57,148 nt of DNA from Williamwhitmania sp. (GCA_035529935.1 DATKVT010000198.1:1-57148); one strand, 5' to 3'; positions 45,468-54,994 are shown, counted from the stretch's first letter. Notes: generated by a model from the sequence alone, not told the origin. Numbers and translations are program-made.

Positions 45468-45512
45468 AGCGGTGTTGTAAGATTAACCTCCAAGCATCTA
45501 AAATTGTTACCT

Positions 45513-47054
45513 ATGAAATTCAGGTTTAGTTTTCTACCTCTTTTTGCCGGTTCTATGTTAATGGTTTCTGGCTGTGGAATCCTCGGTGGTGGGGGCAGTA
45601 GCGAAACATCTCCTACTACTGGTTGGCGATACAATAGCTACGATAATGGTGGATTTGAAGTTAAAACTAACTACCAACAAGAGGCGGGTCCTGGCCTTGT
45701 ATTTATTGAGGGAGGTACCTTTACCATGGGAAGGGTAGAGCAAGACGTAATGTACGATTGGAATAATATGCCACGTCGGGTTACCGTTGCCTCTTTCTAT
45801 ATGGACCAGACTGAAGTTAGGAATGTGGACTACAGGGAATATCTCCATTGGATTCGTCGTGTGCTGGTTTCCTATCCTCAGGTATATCGCAATGCTTTGC
45901 CCGATACGCTTTGCTGGAGAACCAAAATGGGATTCAATGACCCATATGTTGAAACCTATTTCCGTCACCCTGCATATAATGAATACCCTGTAGTTGGTGT
46001 TAACTGGTTGCAAGCCGAAGATTATTGCAAATGGCGTACTGACCGTGTGAATGAGCAGCTCCTTGTGGACGCTGGAATTCTTGAATTTTCGCTTGATCAG
46101 AAGGATGCCGACAACTTTAATACAGAGGCTTACCTTGCTGGCTTATACGTTGGTACAGTTAAAAGAAACTTACCTAGTCTTGACCCCAACGCTAAGGAGG
46201 GTCGTCCTGTAACTTTTGAGGATGGAATTCTTCTTCCACGGTATCGCCTTCCAACCGAGGCAGAGTGGGAATATGCTGCTCTTGGTTTGATTGGTAACAC
46301 ATATGAAGAACGCCTTACCGATAGAAAGTTATATCCTTGGAATGGTCATAACGTTAGGAACTCGGACGTGAAGTATCGTGGTCAGATGATGGCTAACTTT
46401 CGCAGAGGTCGTGGTGACTATATGGGAACCGCCGGTTCTTTGAACGATAATGCCTCCATTCCTGCTCCTGTTAAATCATACTGGCCCAACGATTTTGGTC
46501 TTTACAACATGGCCGGTAACGTAAATGAGTGGGTACTAGATGTATACCGTCCACTATCGTTTCAGGATGTTGATGAATTCCGTCCTTTTAGAGGTAACGT
46601 TTTTAAGGAGGTTAAGCGTGATGAGGAGGGCCGAATTGTGGAAAAGGATAGCATTGGACGCTTGATTTACCAAAATGTTAAACCTGAAGAAGTTGCTGGT
46701 AGAACCAACTATAACAAGGCAGATTACCGTAATTACCTTGATGGAGATTTGGCTTCTAGCATCGACTATGAAAGTATAAACGATATGACTCAGCCAGAAG
46801 ATTCTGGGTCTTCAAGAATGTACTATCAAGGTGTTTCTAGGTCAAAAAATAAACCTAACGATGGTATGGCTTCTCTGATTAATGACCATGTTAGAGTTTA
46901 TAAAGGTGGTTCATGGAAAGACAGAGCTTACTGGTTAATTCCCGGTACTCGTCGTTATCTGAATGAGAAATCTTCTACTGACGACCTCGGTTTCCGTTGT
47001 GCAATGGAGAGCGTAGGTAGCCCGTCAGGTAAAGGAGGTAAAAATAAAAAATAG
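45513..47054 (+). CDS. gldJ: Type IX secretion / gliding lipoprotein GldJ
   Basis: A 513-residue lipoprotein with a formylglycine-generating-enzyme (SUMF1) fold, needed for type IX secretion and, in gliding relatives, motility. Lipobox VSGC with C21. FGE-like segments: GLVFIEGGTFTMGRVEQD, SFYMDQTEVRNVDY, YPVVGVNWLQAEDYCKWR, RYRLPTEAEWEYAALGL and YNMAGNVNEWVLDVYR, then a YKGGSWKDRAYWL end. The RLPTEAEWEYAA block and the following murF match the GldJ locus of Flavobacterium. PorK/GldK is a homologue, but the length, the LIGNT insert and murF favour GldJ. Confidence 0.88.
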   Translation: MKFRFSFLPLFAGSMLMVSGCGILGGGGSSETSPTTGWRYNSYDNGGFEVKTNYQQEAGPGLVFIEGGTFTMGRVEQDVMYDWNNMPRRVTVASFYMDQTEVRNVDYREYLHWIRRVLVSYPQVYRNALPDTLCWRTKMGFNDPYVETYFRHPAYNEYPVVGVNWLQAEDYCKWRTDRVNEQLLVDAGILEFSLDQKDADNFNTEAYLAGLYVGTVKRNLPSLDPNAKEGRPVTFEDGILLPRYRLPTEAEWEYAALGLIGNTYEERLTDRKLYPWNGHNVRNSDVKYRGQMMANFRRGRGDYMGTAGSLNDNASIPAPVKSYWPNDFGLYNMAGNVNEWVLDVYRPLSFQDVDEFRPFRGNVFKEVKRDEEGRIVEKDSIGRLIYQNVKPEEVAGRTNYNKADYRNYLDGDLASSIDYESINDMTQPEDSGSSRMYYQGVSRSKNKPNDGMASLINDHVRVYKGGSWKDRAYWLIPGTRRYLNEKSSTDDLGFRCAMESVGSPSGKGGKNKK

Positions 47055-47080
47055 AATCTGAATAGGTTGAAAGATAAAAT

Positions 47081-47106
47081 AGACCCCATTTGTAATGGGG
47101 TCTTTT
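47081..47106 (+). terminator. Intrinsic terminator after gldJ
   Basis: A perfect 10-bp stem (47081-47090 with 47094-47103), loop TGT and a T run. It lies inside the open frame upstream of murF, which argues against the TTG start at 47067. Confidence 0.75.
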
Positions 47107-47117
47107 ACTTTGGGAAC

Positions 47118-48407
47118 ATGGAGAATATTGAAAAAATATACAGTTTCTTAGTAAATGGAGGTAAAGCTGTTATCGATAGCCGATTGGTTGAGGAGGGTGA
47201 TGTTTTTTTTGCTCTGAAAGGTGAAACCGTAGATGGAAATCTCTTTGCCAAGGAGGCACTTGCAAAGGGAGCTGCCATTGCAGTTATTGACAATCCTTCA
47301 CAAGCAGCAGAAGGTGCAATATTAGTTCCCGATTCACTCAAATGCCTTCAGCGGGTTGCGCATTATCATCGCAAGCAACTAGGTATACCAGTATTAGCAA
47401 TTACTGGGAGCAATGGGAAAACAACAACCAAAGAGTTGCTTAGCGCTGTGCTGAGCAAGAAATTCTTTGTTACTTTTACCAAGGGAAATTTAAACAACCA
47501 TATAGGTGTACCGCTCACCATTCTTTCATTTGACCGCAATAGTGAGTTTGGCGTTGTGGAGATGGGGGCCAACCATAAACGTGAGATCGGTGAACTAGCT
47601 GAGATTGCCGAGCCCGATTATGGCATTATTACCAATATTGGAAAAGCCCATTTGGAAGGTTTTGGCTCGGTTGAAGGGATTATGGAAGGGAAAGGTGAAC
47701 TCTACGACTTTTTAAGTAGACACGGCGGCCTCGCCTTTTACAATGCTGATAGCACTCTTTTATCCAAAATGGTTAGTACCCGCACAAAAATGAGAACTTT
47801 GCCATATTCAAAGGAAGTATTAGGTGCAACTGTGGTGGATTCACCCGCAGAATCACCCTATCTTTGTGTTGAGATTGAGGATATTGGCTTGGTAAATACT
47901 CATCTCTTTGGCGATTATAATGTGGAGAATATACTTGCCGCCGCTTCAGTAGGACGCTACTTTGGCATTGCAAATAGAATGATTAAGGAGGCGATTGAGG
48001 GTTTTGTACCGAGCAATAATCGGTCACAAATTGCCAAAACAGCTCACAACATAGTATTGCTCGATTGTTATAATGCAAATCCTTCAAGCATGCGTTCGGC
48101 ACTTGCTGGAGTGGTACAAGTCGATCATCCAAGCAAGGTTGCTATTTTGGGAGATATGCTTGAATTAGGTAATTTCTCCTTGGCAGAACATAAGGAGATG
48201 GTTGAACTTGCTCTGCAATGTGGGTTTCAAAAGATTCTCCTAGTGGGGCCAATGTTTACAAAAGCTTCTGAAGGTATTTCCCTTCTAAGCTTTAATAGTT
48301 ACAAGGAGTTGGAGAAACATTTGGAGGAGATGCCCGTTATTAACTCATTTGTATTAGTAAAAGGTTCTAGAGGAATTCAACTGGAGCGTATATTTGATAA
48401 ACTTTAA
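47118..48407 (+). CDS. murF: UDP-N-acetylmuramoyl-tripeptide--D-alanyl-D-alanine ligase
   Basis: Adds D-Ala-D-Ala to the UDP-MurNAc tripeptide, completing the cytoplasmic peptidoglycan precursor. From ATG 47118 the 429 residues are a normal MurF: N-terminal domain with VIDSRLVEEGDVFFALKGE, ATP site ITGSNGKTTTKELL, FTKGNLNNHIGVPLTIL, VVEMGANHKREIG and the C-terminal VLLDCYNANPSSMRSAL. The open frame upstream carries the gldJ terminator. The ppa gene starts 9 bases later. Confidence 0.94.
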   Translation: MENIEKIYSFLVNGGKAVIDSRLVEEGDVFFALKGETVDGNLFAKEALAKGAAIAVIDNPSQAAEGAILVPDSLKCLQRVAHYHRKQLGIPVLAITGSNGKTTTKELLSAVLSKKFFVTFTKGNLNNHIGVPLTILSFDRNSEFGVVEMGANHKREIGELAEIAEPDYGIITNIGKAHLEGFGSVEGIMEGKGELYDFLSRHGGLAFYNADSTLLSKMVSTRTKMRTLPYSKEVLGATVVDSPAESPYLCVEIEDIGLVNTHLFGDYNVENILAAASVGRYFGIANRMIKEAIEGFVPSNNRSQIAKTAHNIVLLDCYNANPSSMRSALAGVVQVDHPSKVAILGDMLELGNFSLAEHKEMVELALQCGFQKILLVGPMFTKASEGISLLSFNSYKELEKHLEEMPVINSFVLVKGSRGIQLERIFDKL

Positions 48408-48416
48408 AATATTGTA

Positions 48417-49094
48417 ATGGAACACGGTAATAGAACGATGGATCCCCTGGTGGGTAGGTTGATGGGTTTGCGCTACAAGTCTCACCCTTGGCATGGAATA
48501 AGTTTGGGGAAGACAGCTCCGAATGTTGTTGCCGCTTTCATTGAGATGGTGCCAACCGATACGGTTAAGTATGAAGTCGATAAGGTTACTGGTTACTTAA
48601 GGATTGATAGACCTCAAAAATACTCAAATGTAATTCCAGCCCTCTATGGATTTTTGCCACAAACATACTGTGGTGATTCAGTGGCTCAACTTAGTCGGGA
48701 ACGTTTAAACAATGAAAAGATAAATGGAGATGGTGATCCTCTTGATGTTTGCATCCTAACTGAGAAAGTGATTACTCACGGCGATATAATCGTAGATGCA
48801 AAACCTATTGGTGGTTTTCGTATGATTGATGGTGATGAAGCAGACGATAAGATAATTGCCGTTCTTAACAATGATGCAGTTTACGGCAGCTACACCGATA
48901 TTCAGGATGTTCCAACATTGGTTATCGATAGGTTACGCCATTACTTCCTTACTTACAAGGATCTGCCAGGCGAAAAGCGCAATTGTGAAATCACCCATGT
49001 CTATGGAATTGAGGAGGCTCATGAAGTAATTCGAAGGGCAATGGAGGACTATACTAAGCGGTTCAGTAACTTGGAATCGATGCTCTACCTCTAG
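48417..49094 (+). CDS. ppa: Inorganic pyrophosphatase, family I
   Basis: Hydrolyses pyrophosphate released by biosynthesis. Metal-binding aspartates are in NGDGDPLDVCILTE, the active-site start VKYEVDKVTGYLRIDRP includes the conserved Glu/Lys/Arg set, and PALYGFLPQTYCGD follows. With 225 residues it is longer than the 176 of E. coli; the extra part is an N-terminal HPWHGISLG region common in Bacteroidota. It ends at a convergent terminator. Confidence 0.93.
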   Translation: MEHGNRTMDPLVGRLMGLRYKSHPWHGISLGKTAPNVVAAFIEMVPTDTVKYEVDKVTGYLRIDRPQKYSNVIPALYGFLPQTYCGDSVAQLSRERLNNEKINGDGDPLDVCILTEKVITHGDIIVDAKPIGGFRMIDGDEADDKIIAVLNNDAVYGSYTDIQDVPTLVIDRLRHYFLTYKDLPGEKRNCEITHVYGIEEAHEVIRRAMEDYTKRFSNLESMLYL

Positions 49095-49114
49095 GAGTTG
49101 TCGTCACAACAACT

Positions 49115-49156
49115 AAATAAAAGAGGTCGCATCATAGAATGCGGCCTCTTTTATTT
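49115..49156. terminator. Convergent bidirectional terminator
   Basis: An 18-bp stem (49115-49132 with 49139-49156, one G-T pair) with A/T runs lies between ppa and the acyl-CoA ligase gene. Confidence 0.88.
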
Positions 49157-49186
49157 TGGAGTATACATACCTTTTAAGGGAGAACC

Positions 49187-50812
49187 CTAGATGTAAAGGT
49201 AGCGTTTGATTTTTTGTGTAGGTGTTTTTTCAAATGGCTCAGATTGAATTACAACAACTGAAAGCCGTGATGAACGATTTACCTGATTGTTGACGTAGGC
49301 CTGAAGTTCAGCAAGCACTTCATCAACTTTTCTCTCCATTTCCTGCTGGAAATTTGCTGCAGCCATCTTCATTTCCTGATATTTCTGCTCAAACTCCATC
49401 TGATTTAGATTAACCTTGGCAATCAACTTTCCCTTCATTTCGTAAACAAGCGAATCCATTACCAGCTGATGTCGATTAAGGATGGCCTCAATATCTTCTG
49501 GGTAGATGTTCTCTCCATTGGGACCAAGAATTATATTTTTTAATCTACCGCAAATATATAGGTAGCCATTGGGCTGTAACTTTCCAAGGTCCCCAGTCTT
49601 CAACCAGCCTTCAGGGGTAATCAACTCATTGGTAAGCTCTGGTAATTTGTAATACCCCTTCATAATATTCCTTCCTCTAGCCCATATCTCACCAATTCCA
49701 GTTTTGGGATCAGGATTGCTGATCTTAATCTCTTGGTTTTGGACGACTTTTCCGGTAGAAAATAGCTTTGTTTCGCGAGGTGGTGAGCCGGCTATTAGCG
49801 GTGCCGCTTCGGTCATGCCGTAGCCAATGGAGTAGGGGAATTTGGCTTCCTTTAAAAATTGTTCAGTTTTGCCATCAAGCTTAGCTCCTCCAACGCCAAA
49901 AAATCTAATTCTACCGCCAAATTTTTGTTTCAACTCTTTGCCTGCCAAACGGTGCATTAGTTTTCGTCCAAGTATTGTGCTGTAGAGTGTCCGCTTCAAA
50001 CGGCTATCGGTAAGCTTTGGCTTAATACCATTCTTAAAAATCTTCTCCATAATCAGTGGAACCGTAAGCATGGTAGTGGGTCTAATCTCTGCCATTGCTG
50101 GAATTAGGGTCGATGCTGTGGGTGGCTTGCTCAAATAGTGTATGGTTGAACCAGCTACCATTGGTAACAAAAGACCGATGGTAAACTCATAAGCATGAGC
50201 TAATGGCAATACCGAGAGGAAAACATCATCGATGTTAATATCCTGAACCGTAAAGCACCCACTGGTATTGTGGATAAAGTTGTCATGCGTAAGCATTACT
50301 CCTTTAGGGGTACCTGTTGTTCCAGATGTATAGATGATAGAGGCAATATCGGAGGGTAAAACTTGCTTCTCTACTGTTTTTGTTCCGACGAGAGAGGTGT
50401 GCCTAACGATCTCACATTCAGTAATTTCAAAAATTGAAAGTGGTAAGGTTTTGTCAATCTTGGGTAGCTGCTTAGTAGAAACTATAATTCCCTTGGCTTC
50501 TGAATGATTCGTGAGAAGCGAAACTTCATCGGATGTAAAATCTGGCAGAATGGGTACCGCTGTGGCATCGCTTAGGATTACTGCAAAGTAGGCAATTGGC
50601 CAAAATGGATTATTTTCGGAGAGAATTACAACTTTATCATTTTTACCTATTCCCGTTTCCCTTATTTTTTCAGCAAGATTGAGTGTCAACCTTTTTGCTT
50701 CAGAGTAAGTTATGCTAAGCCCTTGGTCGTTATTCAAAAATGGCTTGTCAGCAAACTTGTTTGATGAGAATAGGAAGGCTTCTTTTAGGTTTGAGAAAGT
50801 TAAGGCTTGCAT
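49187..50812 (-). CDS. AMP-dependent acyl-CoA synthetase/ligase
   Basis: A 541-residue adenylate-forming enzyme, most like long-chain fatty-acid CoA ligases. Motifs: IYTSGTTGTPKGVMLTHDN (ATP loop), GYGMTEAAPLIAG, the WLKTGDLG aspartate and GRLKNIILGPNGENIYPED hinge. The C-terminal domain holds a coiled insert of about 30 residues (QMEFEQKYQEMKMAAANFQ), seen in Bacteroidota members, before the end TPTQKIKRYLYI, whose lysine is the adenylation lysine. It lies 46 bases after the GT2 gene on the same strand, suggesting lipid or envelope use, but substrate is not defined. Confidence 0.9.
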   Translation of the reverse strand: MQALTFSNLKEAFLFSSNKFADKPFLNNDQGLSITYSEAKRLTLNLAEKIRETGIGKNDKVVILSENNPFWPIAYFAVILSDATAVPILPDFTSDEVSLLTNHSEAKGIIVSTKQLPKIDKTLPLSIFEITECEIVRHTSLVGTKTVEKQVLPSDIASIIYTSGTTGTPKGVMLTHDNFIHNTSGCFTVQDINIDDVFLSVLPLAHAYEFTIGLLLPMVAGSTIHYLSKPPTASTLIPAMAEIRPTTMLTVPLIMEKIFKNGIKPKLTDSRLKRTLYSTILGRKLMHRLAGKELKQKFGGRIRFFGVGGAKLDGKTEQFLKEAKFPYSIGYGMTEAAPLIAGSPPRETKLFSTGKVVQNQEIKISNPDPKTGIGEIWARGRNIMKGYYKLPELTNELITPEGWLKTGDLGKLQPNGYLYICGRLKNIILGPNGENIYPEDIEAILNRHQLVMDSLVYEMKGKLIAKVNLNQMEFEQKYQEMKMAAANFQQEMERKVDEVLAELQAYVNNQVNRSSRLSVVVIQSEPFEKTPTQKIKRYLYI

Positions 50813-50858
50813 AGGCTAAATGAAAAGTAATTTTACTAATTGTAGACCTAAAAGTTCG

Positions 50859-51890
50859 CTATTTATTGAAGTAATTGATGGATGAAAATGTTTTTTTCTT
50901 TTTCAGGAAGAAGTCATATACGATACTTCCTCTAAAAATTTGCTTATGAAGGGTATTGCGCCTCGGATGGGCAAGTTCTTTTCTAAGCCTTTTATAGTAA
51001 ATGGAATGCTTGTAAAAATCCCAGTAGGCCTTGATTATAGCAGTAAAGAAGCCAACCTTACCTGTTAATAGGAAAACCATGGCCGAGGCCATATCCATAA
51101 AAATACGGAAGAATAGGGTGGTTACTAAAAGACCAGATGGTAGGTTCTTTACTAAAAGTATGAGGTTGTTTCTATAGTTAAAGAAAAGTTTTCGAGGATT
51201 GTTGTTGGGAAGTGTGCCTCCACCGACATGATATACAGTAGAATCTGGCACAAACATTATAGAATATCCCAGATTTTTCAGCCTCCAGCATAGATCAATC
51301 TCCTCCATGTGGGCAAAAAAGAACTCGTCGAACCCACCAGCTTCCTTAAATGTGGAAGCTCGAACCATCATACAGGCACCCGTTGCCCAAAAGATTTCGC
51401 ATTGGGTATTGTATTGCCCATTGTCCTGTTCAACCTTGCTAAGTATTCTTCCACGGCAGAATGGGAAGCCAAACCTATCGATAAATCCACCAGCTGCGCC
51501 CGCATATTCAAAGTAGGTAGGGTGGTCGTATGATAGAATTTTTGGCATACAAGCAGCTACCTCTGGCCGCTGGTCCATCAGCGCAAGCATTGGCTCAAGC
51601 CATCCTTCAGTTGGATTAACGTCTGAGTTTAGGATGAGGTAGTACTCTGCTTCAACTTCCCGAAGGGCTTTGTTATAACCACCCGTGAATCCATAATTCT
51701 TGTCCAGCTCAATTGTTTTTACCTCAGGATAGGTGGCTTTTAACCAGGCTACTGATTCGTCGGATGAGCCATTGTCGGCCACAACAACTTCTACACCCGG
51801 AATATTCGCGGTTCGGACAACTTCCGGGAAGAATTTCTTGAGAAACGAAATTCCATTCCAATTAAGTATTACTATTGACAGCTTTTCCAT
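50859..51890 (-). CDS. GT2 family glycosyltransferase
   Basis: A 343-residue enzyme from ATG 51890 (MEKLSIVILNWNGISFLKKFF). The GT-A fold motifs are VVVADNGSSDESVAWLK, NYGFTGGYNKAL, LILNSDVNPTEGWLEPML and the HMEEIDLCWRLKNLGYS acceptor region. Two hydrophobic stretches near the C terminus (about 260-300) suggest membrane association. The upstream ATG at 51977 runs into the preceding acyltransferase gene and is rejected. Sugar donor is unknown; with lpxL-like 4 bases away, an LPS or glycolipid role is likely. Confidence 0.9.
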   Translation of the reverse strand: MEKLSIVILNWNGISFLKKFFPEVVRTANIPGVEVVVADNGSSDESVAWLKATYPEVKTIELDKNYGFTGGYNKALREVEAEYYLILNSDVNPTEGWLEPMLALMDQRPEVAACMPKILSYDHPTYFEYAGAAGGFIDRFGFPFCRGRILSKVEQDNGQYNTQCEIFWATGACMMVRASTFKEAGGFDEFFFAHMEEIDLCWRLKNLGYSIMFVPDSTVYHVGGGTLPNNNPRKLFFNYRNNLILLVKNLPSGLLVTTLFFRIFMDMASAMVFLLTGKVGFFTAIIKAYWDFYKHSIYYKRLRKELAHPRRNTLHKQIFRGSIVYDFFLKKKKTFSSINYFNK

Positions 51891-51894
51891 GGCT

Positions 51895-52773
51895 TTAGGT
51901 TGCAGTTGGACGTTTATGCTTCCACCGACGATGCGACCAGAGCCAGTATTCCGGTTGCTGACGGATAATTCTTTCAAGTATTCTTACGTGTTGTTCTGTT
52001 ATTTCAAATGGTTTTGTATCCTTAGAGTTTTCAGATACAGGGATGGCCTCAACGTTGTATTTGCCTCTTTTTATTTTCTGAATATGAAGAAAGACAACGG
52101 GATACCCCATCTTTTGAGCAATTCGCTCAACTCCAGTAAATACCCCTGTTTCCTGATTCAAAAAGGTGGTCCAGTAATGAATTTGGCTCTCTGTGGGTGA
52201 TTGGTCGGCAACGAATAAGGAGAGAGTAGGCTGATTCTGTGCATGGTATCGAATGAGGGTTCTTACCGTATCCTCCATAGAAACCGCTTTTACACCGAAC
52301 CGTTCCCTTGTTTCAATGAAAAAATTATCGAAGTATTTGTTGGTTAGTGGTTTATAAATTCCAAATACCTGAAAACTAGATTTTTGTTGATAGATAGAAA
52401 GTACCTCCCAGTTGCTATAGTGCCCCGTAACGCAAATTATGCTTTTACCTTGCTTACGGTAGTTCTCCATGATTTCAGGGTTGGAGAAGGAGACGATCTT
52501 TTTCATTTTCTTCTCACTGATGTGTCTAAGTATGGCCGATTCAAGCGTTAAGTCACACAAATGGTGGTAAAATTTTTTCTCAATGGCTCGTAGTTCTACC
52601 TTGCTTTTCTCGGGGAATGAGTTGGCCAAGTTGTTGCGTACCACCTTTATTCTATAGCCCGCAACATAGTATACAATCAAGAAAAGAAAGTCGGAAATGG
52701 CATAGAGTACTCTCAATGGTAGAAGACCAAGTATCCATGTTAATGCGAAAAACAACCAAAAAGCAATTCTCAC
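51895..52773 (-). CDS. Lipid A acyltransferase family protein (LpxL/HtrB-like)
   Basis: A 292-residue inner-membrane acyltransferase. The HxxxxE motif is in VTGHYSNWEVLSIY, and the N-terminal transmembrane helix (about 4-40) and the LRVLYAISDFLFLIVYYVAGY segment match LpxL/HtrB. The family transfers secondary acyl chains to lipid A, or makes ornithine-type lipids. The start is GTG at 52773. It is followed after 4 bases by the GT2 gene. Confidence 0.88.
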   Translation of the reverse strand: MRIAFWLFFALTWILGLLPLRVLYAISDFLFLIVYYVAGYRIKVVRNNLANSFPEKSKVELRAIEKKFYHHLCDLTLESAILRHISEKKMKKIVSFSNPEIMENYRKQGKSIICVTGHYSNWEVLSIYQQKSSFQVFGIYKPLTNKYFDNFFIETRERFGVKAVSMEDTVRTLIRYHAQNQPTLSLFVADQSPTESQIHYWTTFLNQETGVFTGVERIAQKMGYPVVFLHIQKIKRGKYNVEAIPVSENSKDTKPFEITEQHVRILERIIRQQPEYWLWSHRRWKHKRPTAT

Positions 52774-52865
52774 GATAAGTAGTTTTGTGCCTGCAGCAAG
52801 TTAAATATTCGTAGTTAGTTTCAAAAGATCGCCACTAAATAGTTTTTGTACTGCCAGTATTTAGC

Positions 52866-53663
52866 TTAAATTTCTGCGAAGAAGCCTTGAATCTTTGCAA
52901 GAGACTCCTTAAATACGTTGGCGTTTGCAGCAATAATTTGTTTGTTGAATATATAATTATTTCCCCCACTAAAATCACTTACTTTTCCACCTGCCTGCTC
53001 AACAATGAAAGCTCCAGCTGCAACATCCCATGGTTGAAGACTATACTCATAAAAAAGTTCAAACCTACCTGCTGCTACATAAACTAAGTCTGTGGCTGCT
53101 GATCCCAATCTGCGGATGCCGTGCGATTCTTGCATGAAAAATTCAAGAGAATCTTGGTAGGACTTCATCTTTGAAAAGTCGTAGTAAGGAAATCCCGTTG
53201 CAACGAGGCTTTCGTTGATGGTAGTTGCAGCCGATACCTTAATTTCTTTTCCATTGAGGTAGGCGCCACTGCCTTTCCATGCATAGAAGCACTCGTTGAG
53301 CGAGCATTCCAGCACCACGCCAACCACCACGCTATTCTCGTGCATGAGCGCCACACTTATTGCATAAGGTGAAATGCCGTGAACAAAATTGGTCGTTCCG
53401 TCTAGTGGGTCGATAATCCATTGATATTCTGCATTTACATGCTCCACAGTACCCTCTTCGGCTAAGAAAGAGGCTTCAGGCATAATTTCGTGCAGCCCTT
53501 TCACCAGCATCTTTTCAGAGGATTTATCAACATATGACACAAAGTCATGTAGGCCTTTAACCTCCACCTTGCTCATGGTGAAAGTTGCTTTTTCCCTTTG
53601 GATAAACTGGCTTACTTCTTCTTCAAGGGTGATAACTTGGCGGCAAATGGATTCAAAGTTCAT
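52866..53663 (-). CDS. Inositol monophosphatase family protein
   Basis: A 265-residue Mg2+-dependent phosphatase. Metal-site motifs: FLAEEGT (Glu), WIIDPLDGTTNFVHG (Asp-Pro-Leu-Asp-Gly) and QPWDVAAGAFIVEQAGG (Asp of the C-terminal motif). Relatives include SuhB, myo-inositol phosphatase, and fructose bisphosphatase or 3'-phosphoadenosine phosphatase. Its start overlaps the end of mtaB by 4 bases (translational coupling likely). The physiological substrate is not clear. Confidence 0.9.
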   Translation of the reverse strand: MNFESICRQVITLEEEVSQFIQREKATFTMSKVEVKGLHDFVSYVDKSSEKMLVKGLHEIMPEASFLAEEGTVEHVNAEYQWIIDPLDGTTNFVHGISPYAISVALMHENSVVVGVVLECSLNECFYAWKGSGAYLNGKEIKVSAATTINESLVATGFPYYDFSKMKSYQDSLEFFMQESHGIRRLGSAATDLVYVAAGRFELFYEYSLQPWDVAAGAFIVEQAGGKVSDFSGGNNYIFNKQIIAANANVFKESLAKIQGFFAEI

Positions 53664-54967
53664 GGTCTTGTTATTTCGATGGTTGCAGTTCCAATATTGG
53701 TGGTTCCAATGAGCTTGGCGGGAACAATGGTGTTTGCCATGTTTTTAATAAATGGGGCTTCAACAAGAATGTAATTTTCGGTATAGCCAAGCATTTGGTC
53801 TCCCTTACGTCGTGCTTCAAACAGCACGTTAACTGCTCGTCCAAGGTTGTCTTGGTAAAACTGCCGATGCAGCTTGTCAGAAAGATTTTGGAGCAGGTGT
53901 GTCCTTCGGCTAATTTCGGTTGAGGAAACCCTCTCGGGCATTAACTCTGCTGGGGTATTGGGCCTTACCGAATATGGGAAAATATGCAGAAAAGAGACGT
54001 TTAACATTTCAAGGAGGTTGTAGCTGTCCATGAAGTCGGCGATACTCTCTCCCGGAAATCCTACTATTACGTCGATTCCAATAAATGCCTCTGGAATTGC
54101 ACTTTTAATTTCCAAAATCTTTGCCGCGAATTGCTCCCGAGTATATCGGCGCCTCATGGCCTTTAGTATATTGTTGGAACCTGACTGTAGTGGAATATGA
54201 AAGTGAGGTAAAAATTTTGAGGATTGGGCAACGTGGCCTATAATTTCTGATGTTAACAAATTTGGCTCAATTGAGCTAATCCTATACCTCTCAATGCCAT
54301 CAACTATTTCAAGTTCTTGGATAAGATTCAGAAAGGTCTCGCTGGTTGTTTGGCCAAAATCTCCAATGTTGACTCCAGTAAGAATGATTTCTTTAACTCC
54401 TCTTGTCGCAATCGCCATAGCCTCACTGACAATCTGTGCTATGGGTAAATTCCTGCTTTTCCCTCGGGCAAGAGGAATGGTACAGTAACTACAGTGGTAG
54501 TTGCATCCGTCTTGAACCTTAAGGAACGATCGGGTGCGATCGGCGGAAGAGTATGCTGGGAAAATGGTCTCAACTGTTTCTATGTTGCAGCTGTATATGT
54601 CAGTGTTACCACTATTATTTGAATTAAGTAGGTGAAATATGTTCCCCTTTTCTGAGGCTCCAACTACTATATTTACCCCTTCAATGGCCGCTAATTCGTT
54701 GGGGTTGAGCTGAGCGTAGCATCCGGTAACCACTACCTTGGCGTTGGGCGATTGGCTGATTAGTTTTCTAATAGCTTGGCGGCATTTCTTGTCAGCATGT
54801 TCAGTTACCGAGCAGGTGTTGATAACATATACCTCGGCGATAGAGGAGGGAGGCACGCGACGATATCCATTCTCCTCAAATTCCCTTGCAATGGTTGAGG
54901 ATTCTGAAAAATTCAGTTTGCAGCCAAGCGTGATAAAAGCCACCCTTTTATTTGGGTTAGAAGCCAT
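53660..54967 (-). CDS. mtaB: tRNA t6A37 methylthiotransferase MtaB
   Basis: Adds the methylthio group to t6A at tRNA position 37. The 435-residue radical-SAM enzyme has the N-terminal UPF0004 domain with cysteines in ITLGCKLNFSESS, INTCSVTEHAD and VVTGCYAQ for the second Fe-S cluster. The radical-SAM motif CNYHCSYCTIPLARG follows, then GVNIGDFG, HFHIPLQSGSN, and a C-terminal TRAM-like part. The GCKLN form and length favour MtaB over MiaB. It is followed by IMPase with a 4-base overlap. Confidence 0.93.
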   Translation of the reverse strand: MASNPNKRVAFITLGCKLNFSESSTIAREFEENGYRRVPPSSIAEVYVINTCSVTEHADKKCRQAIRKLISQSPNAKVVVTGCYAQLNPNELAAIEGVNIVVGASEKGNIFHLLNSNNSGNTDIYSCNIETVETIFPAYSSADRTRSFLKVQDGCNYHCSYCTIPLARGKSRNLPIAQIVSEAMAIATRGVKEIILTGVNIGDFGQTTSETFLNLIQELEIVDGIERYRISSIEPNLLTSEIIGHVAQSSKFLPHFHIPLQSGSNNILKAMRRRYTREQFAAKILEIKSAIPEAFIGIDVIVGFPGESIADFMDSYNLLEMLNVSFLHIFPYSVRPNTPAELMPERVSSTEISRRTHLLQNLSDKLHRQFYQDNLGRAVNVLFEARRKGDQMLGYTENYILVEAPFIKNMANTIVPAKLIGTTNIGTATIEITRP

Positions 54968-54994
54968 TCAGTAATACAAATTGATACAGGGTGA

